A stretch of 64,000 nucleotides of DNA from Alphaproteobacteria bacterium (GCA_025934695.1 JAICWS010000004.1:257496-321495), one strand, 5' to 3'; numbered from the stretch's first letter, positions 16,364 to 24,871 are shown. Translations and numbers: made by a program. The notes: generated by a model from the letters alone, not told the origin.

Positions 16364-17269
16364 ATGAATAACCCCGCTCGAATCTTCGACCGCAATCTCC
16401 TGCGTCAGCGCCGCGACCGCGCGGCGGCCAGTATTGGCGATTTCGATTTCCTGCTGCAGGACGTCGCGGAGCGGTTGTGCGACCGGCTGGATGTCGTCAA
16501 GAAGCAGTTTCCGCTCATGCTCGACCTCGGCGGCGGGCACGGCGTCCTGTCGAAGCGGCTGCTGGCGCGGGAAGGGACGCAGAGCGTCATTTCCACCGAC
16601 ATCTCGCTGCGCATGGCGAAACAGTCGCCTGCGCTTTCCGTCGTCGCGGACGAAGAGATGCTGCCGTTTAGGTTCGGCAGCCTCGATGCGATCATCAGCA
16701 ATCTCTCGCTCCAGTGGGTCAACGACCTGCCGGGCGCGCTGGTGCAGATCCGCCAGGCGCTGAAAGCCGACGGGCTGTTCATGGCGGCGGTGCTGGGCGG
16801 CGAAAGCCTGAAAGAGCTGCGCCAGTCGCTGATGCAGGCGGAACTCAACATGACCGGCGGCGTCAGTCCGCGCGTTTCGCCTTTCATCGACCTGCGCGAC
16901 ATGGGCGCGCTGTTGCAACGCGGAGGCTTCGCGCTCCCTGTCGTGGATGCCGATATCATCACGGTCGATTATTCGAGCCCGCTGAAGCTCATGCAGGACC
17001 TGCGCGGCATGGGCGCCTCCAACGCCACTGTCAGCCGCCTGATGAAGCCCACGCGCCGCAGCGTGCTGGCGGAGGCGGCGCGGCTCTACAGCGAAAAATT
17101 TGCCACGCCCGCGGGCCGTGTGCCGGCCACCTTCCAGATCATCTACGCCATCGGCTGGAGCCCGCACGACAGCCAGCAAAAGCCGCTGAAACCCGGTACC
17201 GCCCAAGTGCGCCTCGCCGACGCCCTCAAAACGGAAGAAAAATCCGCCGGCGACAAGGCGCAGCCCTAA
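16364..17269 (+). CDS. NDUFAF5-like/BioC-like class I methyltransferase-fold protein
   Basis: The 301-residue protein begins with ARIFDRNLLRQRRDRAAASI, a pattern typical of the alphaproteobacterial and mitochondrial NDUFAF5 family. It continues with motif I FPLMLDLGGGHGVLSKRLL, VISTDISLRMAKQS and DAIISNLSLQWVNDLPGALV. Human NDUFAF5 hydroxylates an arginine in complex I subunit NDUFS7, so a role in complex I assembly is possible; the closely related BioC methylates malonyl-ACP. The ATG at 16364 follows the repeat; an upstream in-frame ATG at 16322 would translate repeat sequence and is unlikely. The C-terminal 25 residues are variable and charged. Confidence 0.82.
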   Translation: MNNPARIFDRNLLRQRRDRAAASIGDFDFLLQDVAERLCDRLDVVKKQFPLMLDLGGGHGVLSKRLLAREGTQSVISTDISLRMAKQSPALSVVADEEMLPFRFGSLDAIISNLSLQWVNDLPGALVQIRQALKADGLFMAAVLGGESLKELRQSLMQAELNMTGGVSPRVSPFIDLRDMGALLQRGGFALPVVDADIITVDYSSPLKLMQDLRGMGASNATVSRLMKPTRRSVLAEAARLYSEKFATPAGRVPATFQIIYAIGWSPHDSQQKPLKPGTAQVRLADALKTEEKSAGDKAQP

Positions 17270-17272
17270 TCT

Positions 17273-17431
17273 TTATTTTCCTTGGTGATTTTTGCGCGCG
17301 CCGTGCTTTCCGTGCTTGCTCAGGAAAGAGCTCTTGGTGCGCTCGGCGGTGTTGTTGAAATGCGCGGCCACCGGCTTGCGTCCGGCGTGAAATACTTTCG
17401 TCTGTTCGCCATGATGGCGCCGCTTGGTCAT
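17273..17431 (-). CDS. Small basic protein (52 residues)
   Basis: Reading the minus strand from ATG at 17431 gives a 52-residue protein that is strongly basic and histidine-rich. It starts MTKRRHHGEQTKVFHAGRKP, has a central NNTAERTKSSF and ends KHGKHGARKNHQGK before TAA at 17273-17275. The ribosome site AGGGAAGG stands seven bases before the start, one of the best in the window. The gene is convergent with the NDUFAF5-like gene, their stops about 3 bases apart. Its composition would suit RNA or ribosome binding, but no family is recognised. Confidence 0.6.
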   Translation of the reverse strand: MTKRRHHGEQTKVFHAGRKPVAAHFNNTAERTKSSFLSKHGKHGARKNHQGK

Positions 17432-17640
17432 CGAACCTTCCCTAAAGGCCTTGCCTTATTATTATACGCCAGAGCAAAAAAACGCGCTATGCGATCGATT
17501 TATTCCGCTGAAAATATTCGCCAATTCCGGGTGCCACTTCATGATGGCCGTACAACAGGCTAAGACACAAAAGAAGAAGCTGATCCCGGCCAGAATGCCG
17601 GCAAGGGGGCGTGTTTCCCCGCGACGAAACTACAAGCCGC

Positions 17641-18225
17641 TCAGCGAAGTTTTGCGGCATGTGACAGTATCCGCCGCGCGGCGTCGACGGCAGAAATTCC
17701 GGCGACGTCGAGCGTCAGCTCTTCCGGGAGTCCCGTTTTCAGGATTTCTTTCCCCGCATATCTCGCGGCGGCCGCGAGGTCTGTTTCCTTCATGCGCTGT
17801 TCGCGGCTCGGCGACGTGATGCGCCGCCGGTGTTCGTCCGCGTCGCTGATCAGCAGGCGGACGGGAACGTAAAGGCCTTTTCTTTGCTGAGCGACATTAC
17901 GCATATTCCGCATGTGCCGCAGGTCATCGGCGTCGTTCTCGAACAGGGCATTGGTCAGCACGAAACTGAACTCCGGCGGGCAGATATGCACCATCGTATC
18001 GGCGACCGCCGACCAGATCATCCTGACGTTCTGCCAGACACGGGGCGGCAACTTCGTCATGCCGTCCTGGCGGATAAGGCTGAACAGCGGATTGTTGATG
18101 AGATGATTGTCGACGAGGCGGATGTCGGCCAGTCGCGTCATTTCGCTCGCGATCGTATACTTTCCCGTGCCGGGAGCGCCGATCAGGTGGATCACGGCGT
18201 TCTCGATTTTGAATTCGTGTTTCAT
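17641..18225 (-). CDS. P-loop nucleotide kinase/ATPase-like protein
   Basis: The 194-residue protein has a Walker A loop close to its N-terminus (IHLIGAPGTGKYTIASEM) and a kinase-like layout. ADIRLVDNHLINNPLF resembles the substrate-binding region of shikimate/adenylate-type kinases, FVLTNALFEND may hold the Walker B strand, and a possible lid helix is rich in arginine (EHRRRITSPSREQRMKET). The substrate is unknown; AAA-type ATPase annotation is also common for such proteins. It lies 4 bases downstream of ubiG on the same strand, so it is likely co-transcribed with it. Confidence 0.72.
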   Translation of the reverse strand: MKHEFKIENAVIHLIGAPGTGKYTIASEMTRLADIRLVDNHLINNPLFSLIRQDGMTKLPPRVWQNVRMIWSAVADTMVHICPPEFSFVLTNALFENDADDLRHMRNMRNVAQQRKGLYVPVRLLISDADEHRRRITSPSREQRMKETDLAAAARYAGKEILKTGLPEELTLDVAGISAVDAARRILSHAAKLR

Positions 18226-18229
18226 CGGG

Positions 18230-18988
18230 TTACCTGGAAGCGGTCAGCAGGTAATTCACGTCGAGGTCGGATTTGCTTAACTGGAAATCCCGCGTGAACG
18301 GGTTGTAAATAAGCCCGCGTAGATCGGTAACCTCGAGCCCGTGCGTTTCCAGCCCGCGCGCGAGTTCCGATGGTTTTACGAATTTTTTCCAGTCATGCGT
18401 GCCGCGGGGCAGCCAGCGCAGCACATATTCGGTGGCAACAATGCCGAGCAGATATGATTTCGGCGTGCGGTTCAGCGTCGACATGATCAGCATCCCGCCC
18501 GGCGCGACGAGCTTGCAGCAGGCCTGCAGGAAGACATCCACATCGGCCACATGCTCGACGATCTCGAGCGCCGTGACGACGTCGAATTTCTTGCCGGACG
18601 CGGCGAGCTTCTCCGCCGTCACAACCTGGTAATCGATATCGAGTCCGTGCGCTTTCGCATGCGCCTTCGCCACGCGGATGTTTTCCTGGCCGGCGTCGAC
18701 GCCGGTGACGGTCGCGCCCATGCGCGCGAGGGGCTCGGCCACCAGGCCGCCGCCGCAGCCGATGTCGGCGATTTTAAGACTTTGTAAACACTTTATGCGG
18801 TCGGGGAGTGAGAAGCGTTCGCGGATGATCCGGCGCAGGTATTCGAGGCGCACGGGGTTGAGGCGGTGGAGCGGGGCCATTGGGCCCGATTCATCCCACC
18901 ATTTTTCGCCGAGTTCTTCGAATTGCCGAATGTCTTCGGCATCAATCGTCGCGCTGTCCGCAAATTTTTTTCGTTTTTTCGGCGCCAT
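18230..18988 (-). CDS. ubiG: Ubiquinone biosynthesis O-methyltransferase UbiG
   Basis: This 252-residue protein has the UbiG signatures: FEELGEKWWDESGPMAPLHRLNP near the N-terminus, motif I ADIGCGGGLVAEPLARMG, VTGVDAGQENIRVAKAHA, and the post-motif stretch MSTLNRTPKSYLLGIVATEYVLRWLPRGTHDW found only in UbiG and Coq3. It catalyses both O-methylation steps in ubiquinone synthesis and associates with the inner membrane. In many alphaproteobacteria ubiG faces lysC; here the divergent neighbour is an unknown gene instead. The N-terminus is lysine-rich. Confidence 0.96.
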   Translation of the reverse strand: MAPKKRKKFADSATIDAEDIRQFEELGEKWWDESGPMAPLHRLNPVRLEYLRRIIRERFSLPDRIKCLQSLKIADIGCGGGLVAEPLARMGATVTGVDAGQENIRVAKAHAKAHGLDIDYQVVTAEKLAASGKKFDVVTALEIVEHVADVDVFLQACCKLVAPGGMLIMSTLNRTPKSYLLGIVATEYVLRWLPRGTHDWKKFVKPSELARGLETHGLEVTDLRGLIYNPFTRDFQLSKSDLDVNYLLTASR

Positions 18989-19141
18989 TAGATTGCATTT
19001 TATATATTTTTTCCCGATGAAACTGAAAGATTTTTTGAGTCATAAAATGACCGGTTAACAGCTGATTAATTCCATAACCAATTTACTTAACTAATTTTTC
19101 ATAGCGCCGACCGTAGTCTTGCCTTGGGGAGACTACGGGAA

Positions 19142-19588
19142 ATGCTTAGGGGTGTATTTAATTCCATAATATTAGTGTCGGACCTGTCGCGCCGCATCGC
19201 AGCGCATGCAGGCCGCCACTACGTCCGCATCCAGTTCAATCATGCGGCGAACGAAAACGCTCCGGCCGCCGTCGTCCGCTTCGACACGCTGCGCGGCCGC
19301 TTCAACAACTGCAACGACAACCTGTCCTTCTCCGGCGAAGAAGAGAAGAAGGACAGCGCCAAAGCCGCCCTGATCCGCGCCCTGATCGACATGCTGAAGG
19401 ACATCTCGCGCCGCGTCGCCGAAGGCACGGCTTCCTTAACCGAGGCGCTAGGCCTGATCGGCCAGCTGGAATCGCTGGGCATCAAGGTCTCGGGCCTGCC
19501 GCTCTATGCGCCGGGCGCCGCCCTCGACCATACGAAAACGGCTTATGCCCGCCATGTGCACCAGCACCGCAGGGGTTTCGCCGCCTAA
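19142..19588 (+). CDS. Protein of unknown function (148 residues)
   Basis: The ATG at 19142 has GGGGAGACTACGGG just upstream and gives 148 residues; an in-frame TTG at 19124 is less likely. The product is soluble. It has a beta-like first half (YVRIQFNHAANENAPAAVVRF) and a helical second half (ALIRALIDMLKDISRRVAEG, EALGLIGQLESLGIKVSG). No known domain is recognised. It begins a run of three rightward unknown genes ending at 21125, divergent from ubiG. Confidence 0.68.
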   Translation: MLRGVFNSIILVSDLSRRIAAHAGRHYVRIQFNHAANENAPAAVVRFDTLRGRFNNCNDNLSFSGEEEKKDSAKAALIRALIDMLKDISRRVAEGTASLTEALGLIGQLESLGIKVSGLPLYAPGAALDHTKTAYARHVHQHRRGFAA

Positions 19589-19677
19589 GACATAAAACAA
19601 TCCTTACATTGCGCCGAAATGCCCGGCATGGCATGCTCGGTATCGGGGAAATTTCATATATTCCGATCCGGGTTTTC

Positions 19678-20535
19678 ATGGAAGATTTCAATACCTCTCT
19701 GGTCCGGGAGAAGATCGTTTTTATCGACGACGCGGTCACGCCGGACATCGACGACCTCGAGGACGGGCCGAATGTCGTGCGAAGCAACCGCGTCTTCCTG
19801 AAGCTGGGCGACAAGCAGGGCGAAAAAGTCGTCGTGCGCGCGCAAAACATGCATACGACCCTGCGCATGGCCAGCCTGATCCTCGCCGAATATTTCAAGC
19901 ACGGCCCCCTTCAGGGCCGCGACAAGCCCCCCGAATGGAACGAATACTGGGACACAATTCTTTCCAACTACGAGCGCGAATTCAACCCCTACAACTGGGC
20001 CGCCATCTACGCGAACGGCAGGCCCATCTTTCGCACCAAGACCTCGCCCTTCGTCGACGTTGTCGAGCAATGCGCGCTCCTGACCGTCGACAACTATGAC
20101 GCCACGATGAAGGTCGCGCAGGGCGCGCTGAAAAAAGTCGGCAAGCAGATGCGCATCAAGCACATGACCAGCGTCGCGGCGGTGCTGACCGATAACGGCG
20201 AGCAGATGCGCTGCGGCTTCCTCTATCGCGCCGATGGCAATGATCTCGCGTTCAATTTCAGCGCCACGGGCGGGGAGCTTGCCTCGCGCGTCGTGCAGAG
20301 CACGGGCATCGCGGCCGCGCTGCTCGAAGCGCTCAACCTGCGCTACATCACACGGAAGCTCCAGGAAAAAATGGGGGAGACGAGCGGCATGAAATCGACC
20401 GCCGAAGCCAACCAGCTGCGCGGTGCCACCGGGCGCCTCGTCGCGCTGGACAAAAGAATATCCACCTTCGAGGAACAATTCGACGTCAGATACCGGCCCG
20501 AGAAGCCTGTCTTCTTCGGCCGTGAGCAGCAATAG
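19678..20535 (+). CDS. Protein of unknown function (285 residues)
   Basis: I start this gene at the ATG at 19678 (MEDFNTSLVREKIVFIDDAV), because the 23 codons upstream (from 19609) look non-coding in composition; both are in frame. The product is soluble and mixed alpha/beta, with notable segments VVRAQNMHTTLRMASLILAE, FNPYNWAAIYANGRPIFRT, AVLTDNGEQMRCGFLYRADG and FSATGGELASRVVQSTG. The late part could be a helical oligomerisation region. No motif identifies a function. It is preceded by another unknown gene (90 bases) and followed by one after 11 bases. Confidence 0.68.
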   Translation: MEDFNTSLVREKIVFIDDAVTPDIDDLEDGPNVVRSNRVFLKLGDKQGEKVVVRAQNMHTTLRMASLILAEYFKHGPLQGRDKPPEWNEYWDTILSNYEREFNPYNWAAIYANGRPIFRTKTSPFVDVVEQCALLTVDNYDATMKVAQGALKKVGKQMRIKHMTSVAAVLTDNGEQMRCGFLYRADGNDLAFNFSATGGELASRVVQSTGIAAALLEALNLRYITRKLQEKMGETSGMKSTAEANQLRGATGRLVALDKRISTFEEQFDVRYRPEKPVFFGREQQ

Positions 20536-20546
20536 AGGGATATGCG

Positions 20547-21125
20547 ATGGACAATGAAGCCTATGTGAAGCTGATGAAGCTGGTCGTCTCGGACAACGAT
20601 GTCGACGCGACGATGGGGCTGCGCGGGTTGCAGCGGCTGTTCGCGGAAGAGGGGGTCGATTTCGCGGGCGCGATGAAATATGTCCTGAGCCATATCGACG
20701 AGGTCAAGGCGGCGCATCCCAAGGTGGAAGCGCAGGAGAAAAAGGGCCCGGCGCCCATCACGCTTTCCGGCATGCCGCAGACACGCGTGCCGAAAAACGG
20801 CGTCGTCGAGCTCATCCCGCCCGGCAAGACCGAAGGCACGCATGTCCAGGTGCAGGGCGCCGCGGTCGAGGCCTGCGACGTGATTTCGCTGAGCATGAAG
20901 GACGCGCTGGTCGCGGCCGTCCTGAACAAGAGCCGCTTCAAGCTCAAGATCGTCGACATCAAGAACGGCCGGGGCGACATTATCGAATCCGTCCTCCAGG
21001 CCGAATACGAGCGCGAAGGCATGGCTCCCGTGCGCGTCTGGTCCAACGTCCGCGGCGAAGTGGCAGCACTCGCCACCGTCATGCGTCAGGGCGTGAAGAC
21101 GGCGTTCCCGGAGTTGGTGGCTTGA
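20547..21125 (+). CDS. Protein of unknown function (192 residues)
   Basis: This 192-residue protein starts at ATG 20547 after AGAGGGATATGCG, a good ribosome site, 11 bases from the preceding stop. Its first 55 residues are helical (EAYVKLMKLVVSDNDVDATM, LRGLQRLFAEEGVDFAGAMK), a linker follows, and the C-terminal 100 residues look alpha/beta with ALVAAVLNKSRFKLKIVDIK. It has no membrane segment or signal. It is very probably co-transcribed with the unknown gene at 19678. No homolog is recognised. Confidence 0.7.
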   Translation: MDNEAYVKLMKLVVSDNDVDATMGLRGLQRLFAEEGVDFAGAMKYVLSHIDEVKAAHPKVEAQEKKGPAPITLSGMPQTRVPKNGVVELIPPGKTEGTHVQVQGAAVEACDVISLSMKDALVAAVLNKSRFKLKIVDIKNGRGDIIESVLQAEYEREGMAPVRVWSNVRGEVAALATVMRQGVKTAFPELVA

Positions 21126-21133
21126 CGCTACTT

Positions 21134-21245
21134 GTAACCCCGGCGAATGCCGGGGTCTAAGGTGGCACCGTTGGAACAGTGGTTCCGTCGCAATAACTAC
21201 CGGGACATCTGCGAGATTTCAGACCCCGGCTTTCGCCGGGGTTAC
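21134..21245. repeat. Paired palindromes between convergent genes
   Basis: Arms at 21134-21158 (GTAACCCCGGCGAATGCCGG) and 21221-21245 (its inverted copy, with TTTCGCC in the loop) enclose about 60 bases. The element fills the gap between the unknown gene ending at 21125 and the O-methyltransferase ending at 21263, where a two-way transcript end would be useful. Confidence 0.8.
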
Positions 21246-21262
21246 GCTTTGGTTGTCAGGGC

Positions 21263-21916
21263 TCACAACTTCATCGCCACCGTCATGCCCTGCCCGGTAT
21301 TGAGCAGCATGCTCTGATACTTCTTCGGGTCGCTCAAGCGCCGGTTGAAGTCGCGCATGGCGAAGAGGGCGGTCTGGCGCACGCGATCGTTGGGTTCTTC
21401 CTGCCAGACGGCGTCGAATAGGAACGTATTATCGCCGACGATGAGCCCGCCCTTGCGCACGTTATTTTCCGCCCAGTCGAGATATTTCGCGTAAGAGACT
21501 TTGTCCGCGTCGATAAAGATAAGGTCGAAGGGGCCTTTCTTTGACAAAAGGGGCAGCGTCTCATGCGCGTTGCCGCGCACGATGTTGATTTTTTTGTCCT
21601 TGGCGTATTTTTTGAAATTCTTTTCCGCGATCTTCGCGCGCCGCTCTTCGTATTCGCAGGTGTAAATGACGCCGCCCTTCGGCATCGCCTGCGCCATCCA
21701 CAGCGACGAATAGCCGCCCAGCGTGCCGATCTCGACGATCTTTTTCGCGCCAGTGAGCCGGACCAGCAGCTGCAACAACCGCCCGTCCTCTGGCGGCACG
21801 CTGATCTGGTCCTCAGGGCCCGTCAGCCCGTTGCGGATCGCCTGCTGTTGCTTCGGCTCGTGCGCGAAAGTCCGGCGGATATAGTCGCGCCGGTCATGGA
21901 AAGGGGTGTTTTTCAT
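21263..21916 (-). CDS. O-methyltransferase, class I (CCoAOMT-like)
   Basis: The 217-residue protein matches the small-molecule O-methyltransferase family related to caffeoyl-CoA and catechol methyltransferases. SVPPEDGRLLQLLVRLTGAK precedes motif I VEIGTLGGYSSLWMAQAM. The acidic loop is YTCEYEERRAKIAEKNFKK, and the metal-binding region is FDLIFIDADKVSYAKYLDW followed by GGLIVGDNTFLF. Such enzymes methylate hydroxyl groups of catechol-type or related substrates with SAM and a divalent metal; the substrate is unknown. It is a single leftward gene, divergent from cobB. Confidence 0.92.
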   Translation of the reverse strand: MKNTPFHDRRDYIRRTFAHEPKQQQAIRNGLTGPEDQISVPPEDGRLLQLLVRLTGAKKIVEIGTLGGYSSLWMAQAMPKGGVIYTCEYEERRAKIAEKNFKKYAKDKKINIVRGNAHETLPLLSKKGPFDLIFIDADKVSYAKYLDWAENNVRKGGLIVGDNTFLFDAVWQEEPNDRVRQTALFAMRDFNRRLSDPKKYQSMLLNTGQGMTVAMKL

Positions 21917-21941
21917 GTTAGTTTATTCCTATGATAGTGGC

Positions 21942-21968
21942 GTCATTCCCGCTTTTGCGGGGATGACG
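21942..21968. repeat. Single GTCATTCCCGC-type palindrome
   Basis: One hairpin with arms CGTCATTCCCGC and GCGGGATGACG lies between the divergent O-methyltransferase and cobB genes. It is the solo form of the paired element seen at 28702 and 61778. Confidence 0.75.
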
Positions 21969-22009
21969 GACAGGGTGGATAGTGCAGAAAGGAACAAGGT
22001 TTTTCAATC

Positions 22010-22705
22010 ATGCGCGTGGTGGTTCTGACAGGGGCGGGGATTTCGGCGGAATCCGGCATCCGCACGTTCCGCGGCTCCGACGGGCTGTGGGAAGGCCACC
22101 ATATCGAGGACGTCGCTTCGCCCGACGGTTTCCGCCGCGATCCCGACACGGTTTACCGCTTCTATAACGACCGGCGCCGCCAACTGTTGCAGCCGGAGAT
22201 CCAGCCCAACGCGGCGCACCTGGCGCTTGCGCGGCTCGAAGAAAAGCTCGGCGACGACTTCCTGCTCGTGACCCAGAATATCGATGATTTGCATAAGCGT
22301 GCTGGGAGCCTGCGCCTGCTGCCGATGCACGGCGAGCTGCGCCGCGCGCGCTGCTCGGCCTGTCTTGGGCTGCCCGACTGGGACGGCGACTTCGACGAAA
22401 AAACCAAATGCCCAGCCTGCGGCAAATCCGGACATTTGCGCCCCCATGTCGTCTGGTTCGGGGAAATGCCCTTGTACATGGAGGATATTTACACCGCGCT
22501 CGCGCAATGCGAGGTTTTCGCGGCGATCGGCACTTCCGGCAACGTCTATCCCGCGGCTGGCTTCGTCGATGTAGCGCGGCGGCAGGCGGGGGCGCGGTCG
22601 TTCGAGCTTAATCTCGAGAAGTCCCTCGTCCATAATGCGTTCGAAGAGGGGCGCTATGGCAAAGCGACCGAGATTGTGCCAAAATGGGTCGATGACATTC
22701 TTTAG
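22010..22705 (+). CDS. cobB: Sirtuin, NAD-dependent protein deacylase
   Basis: This 231-residue sirtuin has the NAD-binding start VVVLTGAGISAESGIRTFRG, then QNIDDLHKRAG and the catalytic histidine in LLPMHGELRRARC. A four-cysteine zinc site follows (RCSACLG and KCPACGKSG), then VVWFGEMP. The segment YRFYNDRRRQLL contains the Tyr and Arg pair that marks class III sirtuins, such as E. coli CobB and SIRT5, which remove succinyl and malonyl groups from lysine. It therefore probably acts as a deacetylase and desuccinylase in the cytoplasm. It is followed 12 bases later by the RlmI-like gene. Confidence 0.95.
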   Translation: MRVVVLTGAGISAESGIRTFRGSDGLWEGHHIEDVASPDGFRRDPDTVYRFYNDRRRQLLQPEIQPNAAHLALARLEEKLGDDFLLVTQNIDDLHKRAGSLRLLPMHGELRRARCSACLGLPDWDGDFDEKTKCPACGKSGHLRPHVVWFGEMPLYMEDIYTALAQCEVFAAIGTSGNVYPAAGFVDVARRQAGARSFELNLEKSLVHNAFEEGRYGKATEIVPKWVDDIL

Positions 22706-22717
22706 AATTATAGTCCC

Positions 22718-23911
22718 ATGACAGCGCTTCCCGCGATCCGCATCGATGAGCATTCCGTCCGCCGCCTGAGGCAGGGCTATCCGTGGGTATTCCGGTCCGA
22801 AGTTCTGAACTCGAAAGAGGCGGAAGCTGTCGCTTCCGGTCAGGTCGTCGACTTCGTGCGCGACAAGGGCGATTTCGTGGGCCGCGGCTTCTACAACCCG
22901 AAACCGCAGCTGGTCGGGCGCGTCATGACGCTGAAGCCCGAGGAGAATATCGAGCGCTTCTTCATCTATCACAAGGTCGAAAGCGCGATCGTCTTCCGCG
23001 ACCGTATTTTCGCCCAGCCCTTTTACCGCCTCATCCATGCCGAAAGCGACGGGTTGCCGGGCCTGATCGTCGACCGCTTCGGCGACGTGCTGGTGGCGCA
23101 GATCAACACGGCCGGCATGGAGAGTTTGTGGCCGCATGTGGAATCCGCACTGAAGTCGCTGATCCGCCCCAAGGAAATCATCCTGCGCAACGACACGCCG
23201 ACGCGCGAACTCGAAGGGCTGGAGCAAAAGGTCACCGCGCTGATGGGCGCGCTGAAGGAGCCTCTCGTCACCATCACCGAGAATAACACCCAGTTCAACG
23301 TCAATGTGATGGAAGGGCAGAAGACCGGCTGGTTCTTCGATCAGCGCGACAACCGCGCCTGGGTGTCGCATCTTGCGAAAAACGGCACCGTCGCCGATAT
23401 TTTCTGTCACACGGGCGGCTTCGGCGTGACCGCCGCGGTGAATGGCGCGACCGGCGTGACCTTCATCGACAGCTCATCCGATGCCTTGATGATGCTCGAA
23501 AAGAACACGGTTCTGAACAAGGTCGAGGGCAAATGCCAGATTATCGAAGGCCCGGCCTTCGACATGATGGAGAAGCTCGCGCGCATGGGCCGTCGCTACG
23601 ACGTCGTCAGCGTCGATCCGCCCGCTTTCGTGAAAAGCCGCAAGGATATGGGACCGGGCATGAAAGGCTATCAGAAACTCGCGCGCATCGCGGCGGGACT
23701 GGCCGAGCGCAGCGGCTTTTTGTTCTTCGCCTCCTGCTCCAGCCATGTGAACGCCAAAGACCTGATCGACGTGGTTTCCGGCGGCATGGCCAAGTCGGGC
23801 CGCCCCTTCCAACTCATCAAAACCGCCGGCGCCGGACCCGACCACCCCGTCCACCCGATGCTGCCCGAGACGAGCTATCTCAAGGCGCTGACGTTCCGGT
23901 TTTTGGATTAA
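22718..23911 (+). CDS. rlmI: RlmI-type 23S rRNA cytosine C5-methyltransferase
   Basis: The 397-residue length equals that of RlmI. The N-terminal PUA domain starts with IRIDEHSVRRLRQGYPWVFR and contains VDFVRDKGDFVGRGFYNPK. The central part has HAESDGLPGLIVDRFGDVLV. The C-terminal methyltransferase domain has TGWFFDQRDNRAWV, motif I IFCHTGGFGVTAAV and motif IV VSVDPPAFVKSRKDM, and ends with FFASCSSHVNAKDL with the catalytic cysteine. The family methylates C5 of a cytosine in 23S rRNA (C1962 in E. coli). The exact target base here is not proven. Translation is likely coupled to cobB. Confidence 0.92.
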   Translation: MTALPAIRIDEHSVRRLRQGYPWVFRSEVLNSKEAEAVASGQVVDFVRDKGDFVGRGFYNPKPQLVGRVMTLKPEENIERFFIYHKVESAIVFRDRIFAQPFYRLIHAESDGLPGLIVDRFGDVLVAQINTAGMESLWPHVESALKSLIRPKEIILRNDTPTRELEGLEQKVTALMGALKEPLVTITENNTQFNVNVMEGQKTGWFFDQRDNRAWVSHLAKNGTVADIFCHTGGFGVTAAVNGATGVTFIDSSSDALMMLEKNTVLNKVEGKCQIIEGPAFDMMEKLARMGRRYDVVSVDPPAFVKSRKDMGPGMKGYQKLARIAAGLAERSGFLFFASCSSHVNAKDLIDVVSGGMAKSGRPFQLIKTAGAGPDHPVHPMLPETSYLKALTFRFLD

Positions 23912-23918
23912 TCCATAT

Positions 23919-24002
23919 GTCATCCCGAGCGCCAGCGAGGGATCTTCTCTCTCGCCGCAATCGGGAAAGATTCCTCGGTCGCTGCGCTCCCTCGGAATGA
24001 CA
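23919..24002. repeat. GTCATCCCGAGCG-type paired repeat
   Basis: Left arm GTCATCCCGAGCGCCAGCGA and an inverted, diverged right arm ending CTCCCTCGGAATGAC enclose a short centre. The element occupies the gap between the convergent rlmI and rlmJ genes. The same type occurs at 53888-53964. Confidence 0.75.
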
Positions 24003-24007
24003 ATAAC

Positions 24008-24871
24008 TTACAGCTGAATGCTCCCCGTCTCCGGATCGATCTTTTGATTGTCCAGCCAGAATACGTCGGCGAAGGCCTTCACGGGCAGCTTCGACGCGAT
24101 ATACTGCGTCAGCGTTTCGACGACGGCGGGCGGCCAGGGCGGGTTGATGATGATGATGCCGGAGCCGTACATGCGAAATTGTTCTTTCGGCGGTTCGTGC
24201 AGGCGCAGCTCGCTCACCAGCACGTCTTTGACGTCCGTCCGGCGCAGGGCGGTCAGCAGCTGGCGATGGCCCTGCGCTTCCAGCATCGGGTACCAGATGA
24301 GGAAAGTGCCCTGCGGCCATTTCTTCCAGGCCTGCGCCAGGTATTTCGCGAGGTCGCGGTACTCACTCTTGATCTCGTAAGAGGGGTCGACGACGACAAG
24401 GCCGCGCCGGCCCGCGAAAGGCACCATATCGACCAGTGCCTTGAATCCGTCTTCCTGCAGCAGCTGGGTGTTCGCGGCCGTGCCCATCGCCTTCTGCAGC
24501 TCGATGAATTCGCCGGGGTGGCGTTCGATGCAGACCAGCTTGTCCGAGGGGCGCATCAGCTCGCGCGCCATCATGGCCGAGCCGGGGTAGACTTTCAGCT
24601 CGCCGTCCGGGTTGAACTTGCGCAGGATGGCCGAATAATCGCTTAAGACCTTGTCCTCGTCGTTCAGGAACAGCCCTGCGCCGAGGTCATATTCGCGGTT
24701 GCGCGACGCTTCCTCGGAGGACAGGTCGTAGAGGCCCCGGCCGGCGTGGGTATCGAGGACCTGGAAACCCGCCGGCTTCGCGCCCAGCGTCTTGAGCAGT
24801 TTCACCAGGATGGCGTGCTTCTGGACGTCGGCGAAATTGCCGGCGTGGTAGATGTGCTGATAGGAGAGCAT
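24008..24871 (-). CDS. rlmJ: 23S rRNA adenine-N6-methyltransferase RlmJ
   Basis: The 287-residue protein opens with MLSYQHIYHAGNFADVQKHA, the RlmJ signature. It contains LDTHAGRGLYDLSSEEA (motif I) and YPGSAMMARELMRPSDKLVC, and ends with IINPPWPPAVVETL. RlmJ methylates N6 of A2030 in 23S rRNA. The catalytic motif, usually DPPY, reads DPSYE here: a serine replaces the second proline. I chose ATG at 24871 by family alignment; an in-frame ATG six codons upstream exists. A terminator and the cold-shock gene lie upstream of it. Confidence 0.94.
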   Translation of the reverse strand: MLSYQHIYHAGNFADVQKHAILVKLLKTLGAKPAGFQVLDTHAGRGLYDLSSEEASRNREYDLGAGLFLNDEDKVLSDYSAILRKFNPDGELKVYPGSAMMARELMRPSDKLVCIERHPGEFIELQKAMGTAANTQLLQEDGFKALVDMVPFAGRRGLVVVDPSYEIKSEYRDLAKYLAQAWKKWPQGTFLIWYPMLEAQGHRQLLTALRRTDVKDVLVSELRLHEPPKEQFRMYGSGIIIINPPWPPAVVETLTQYIASKLPVKAFADVFWLDNQKIDPETGSIQL

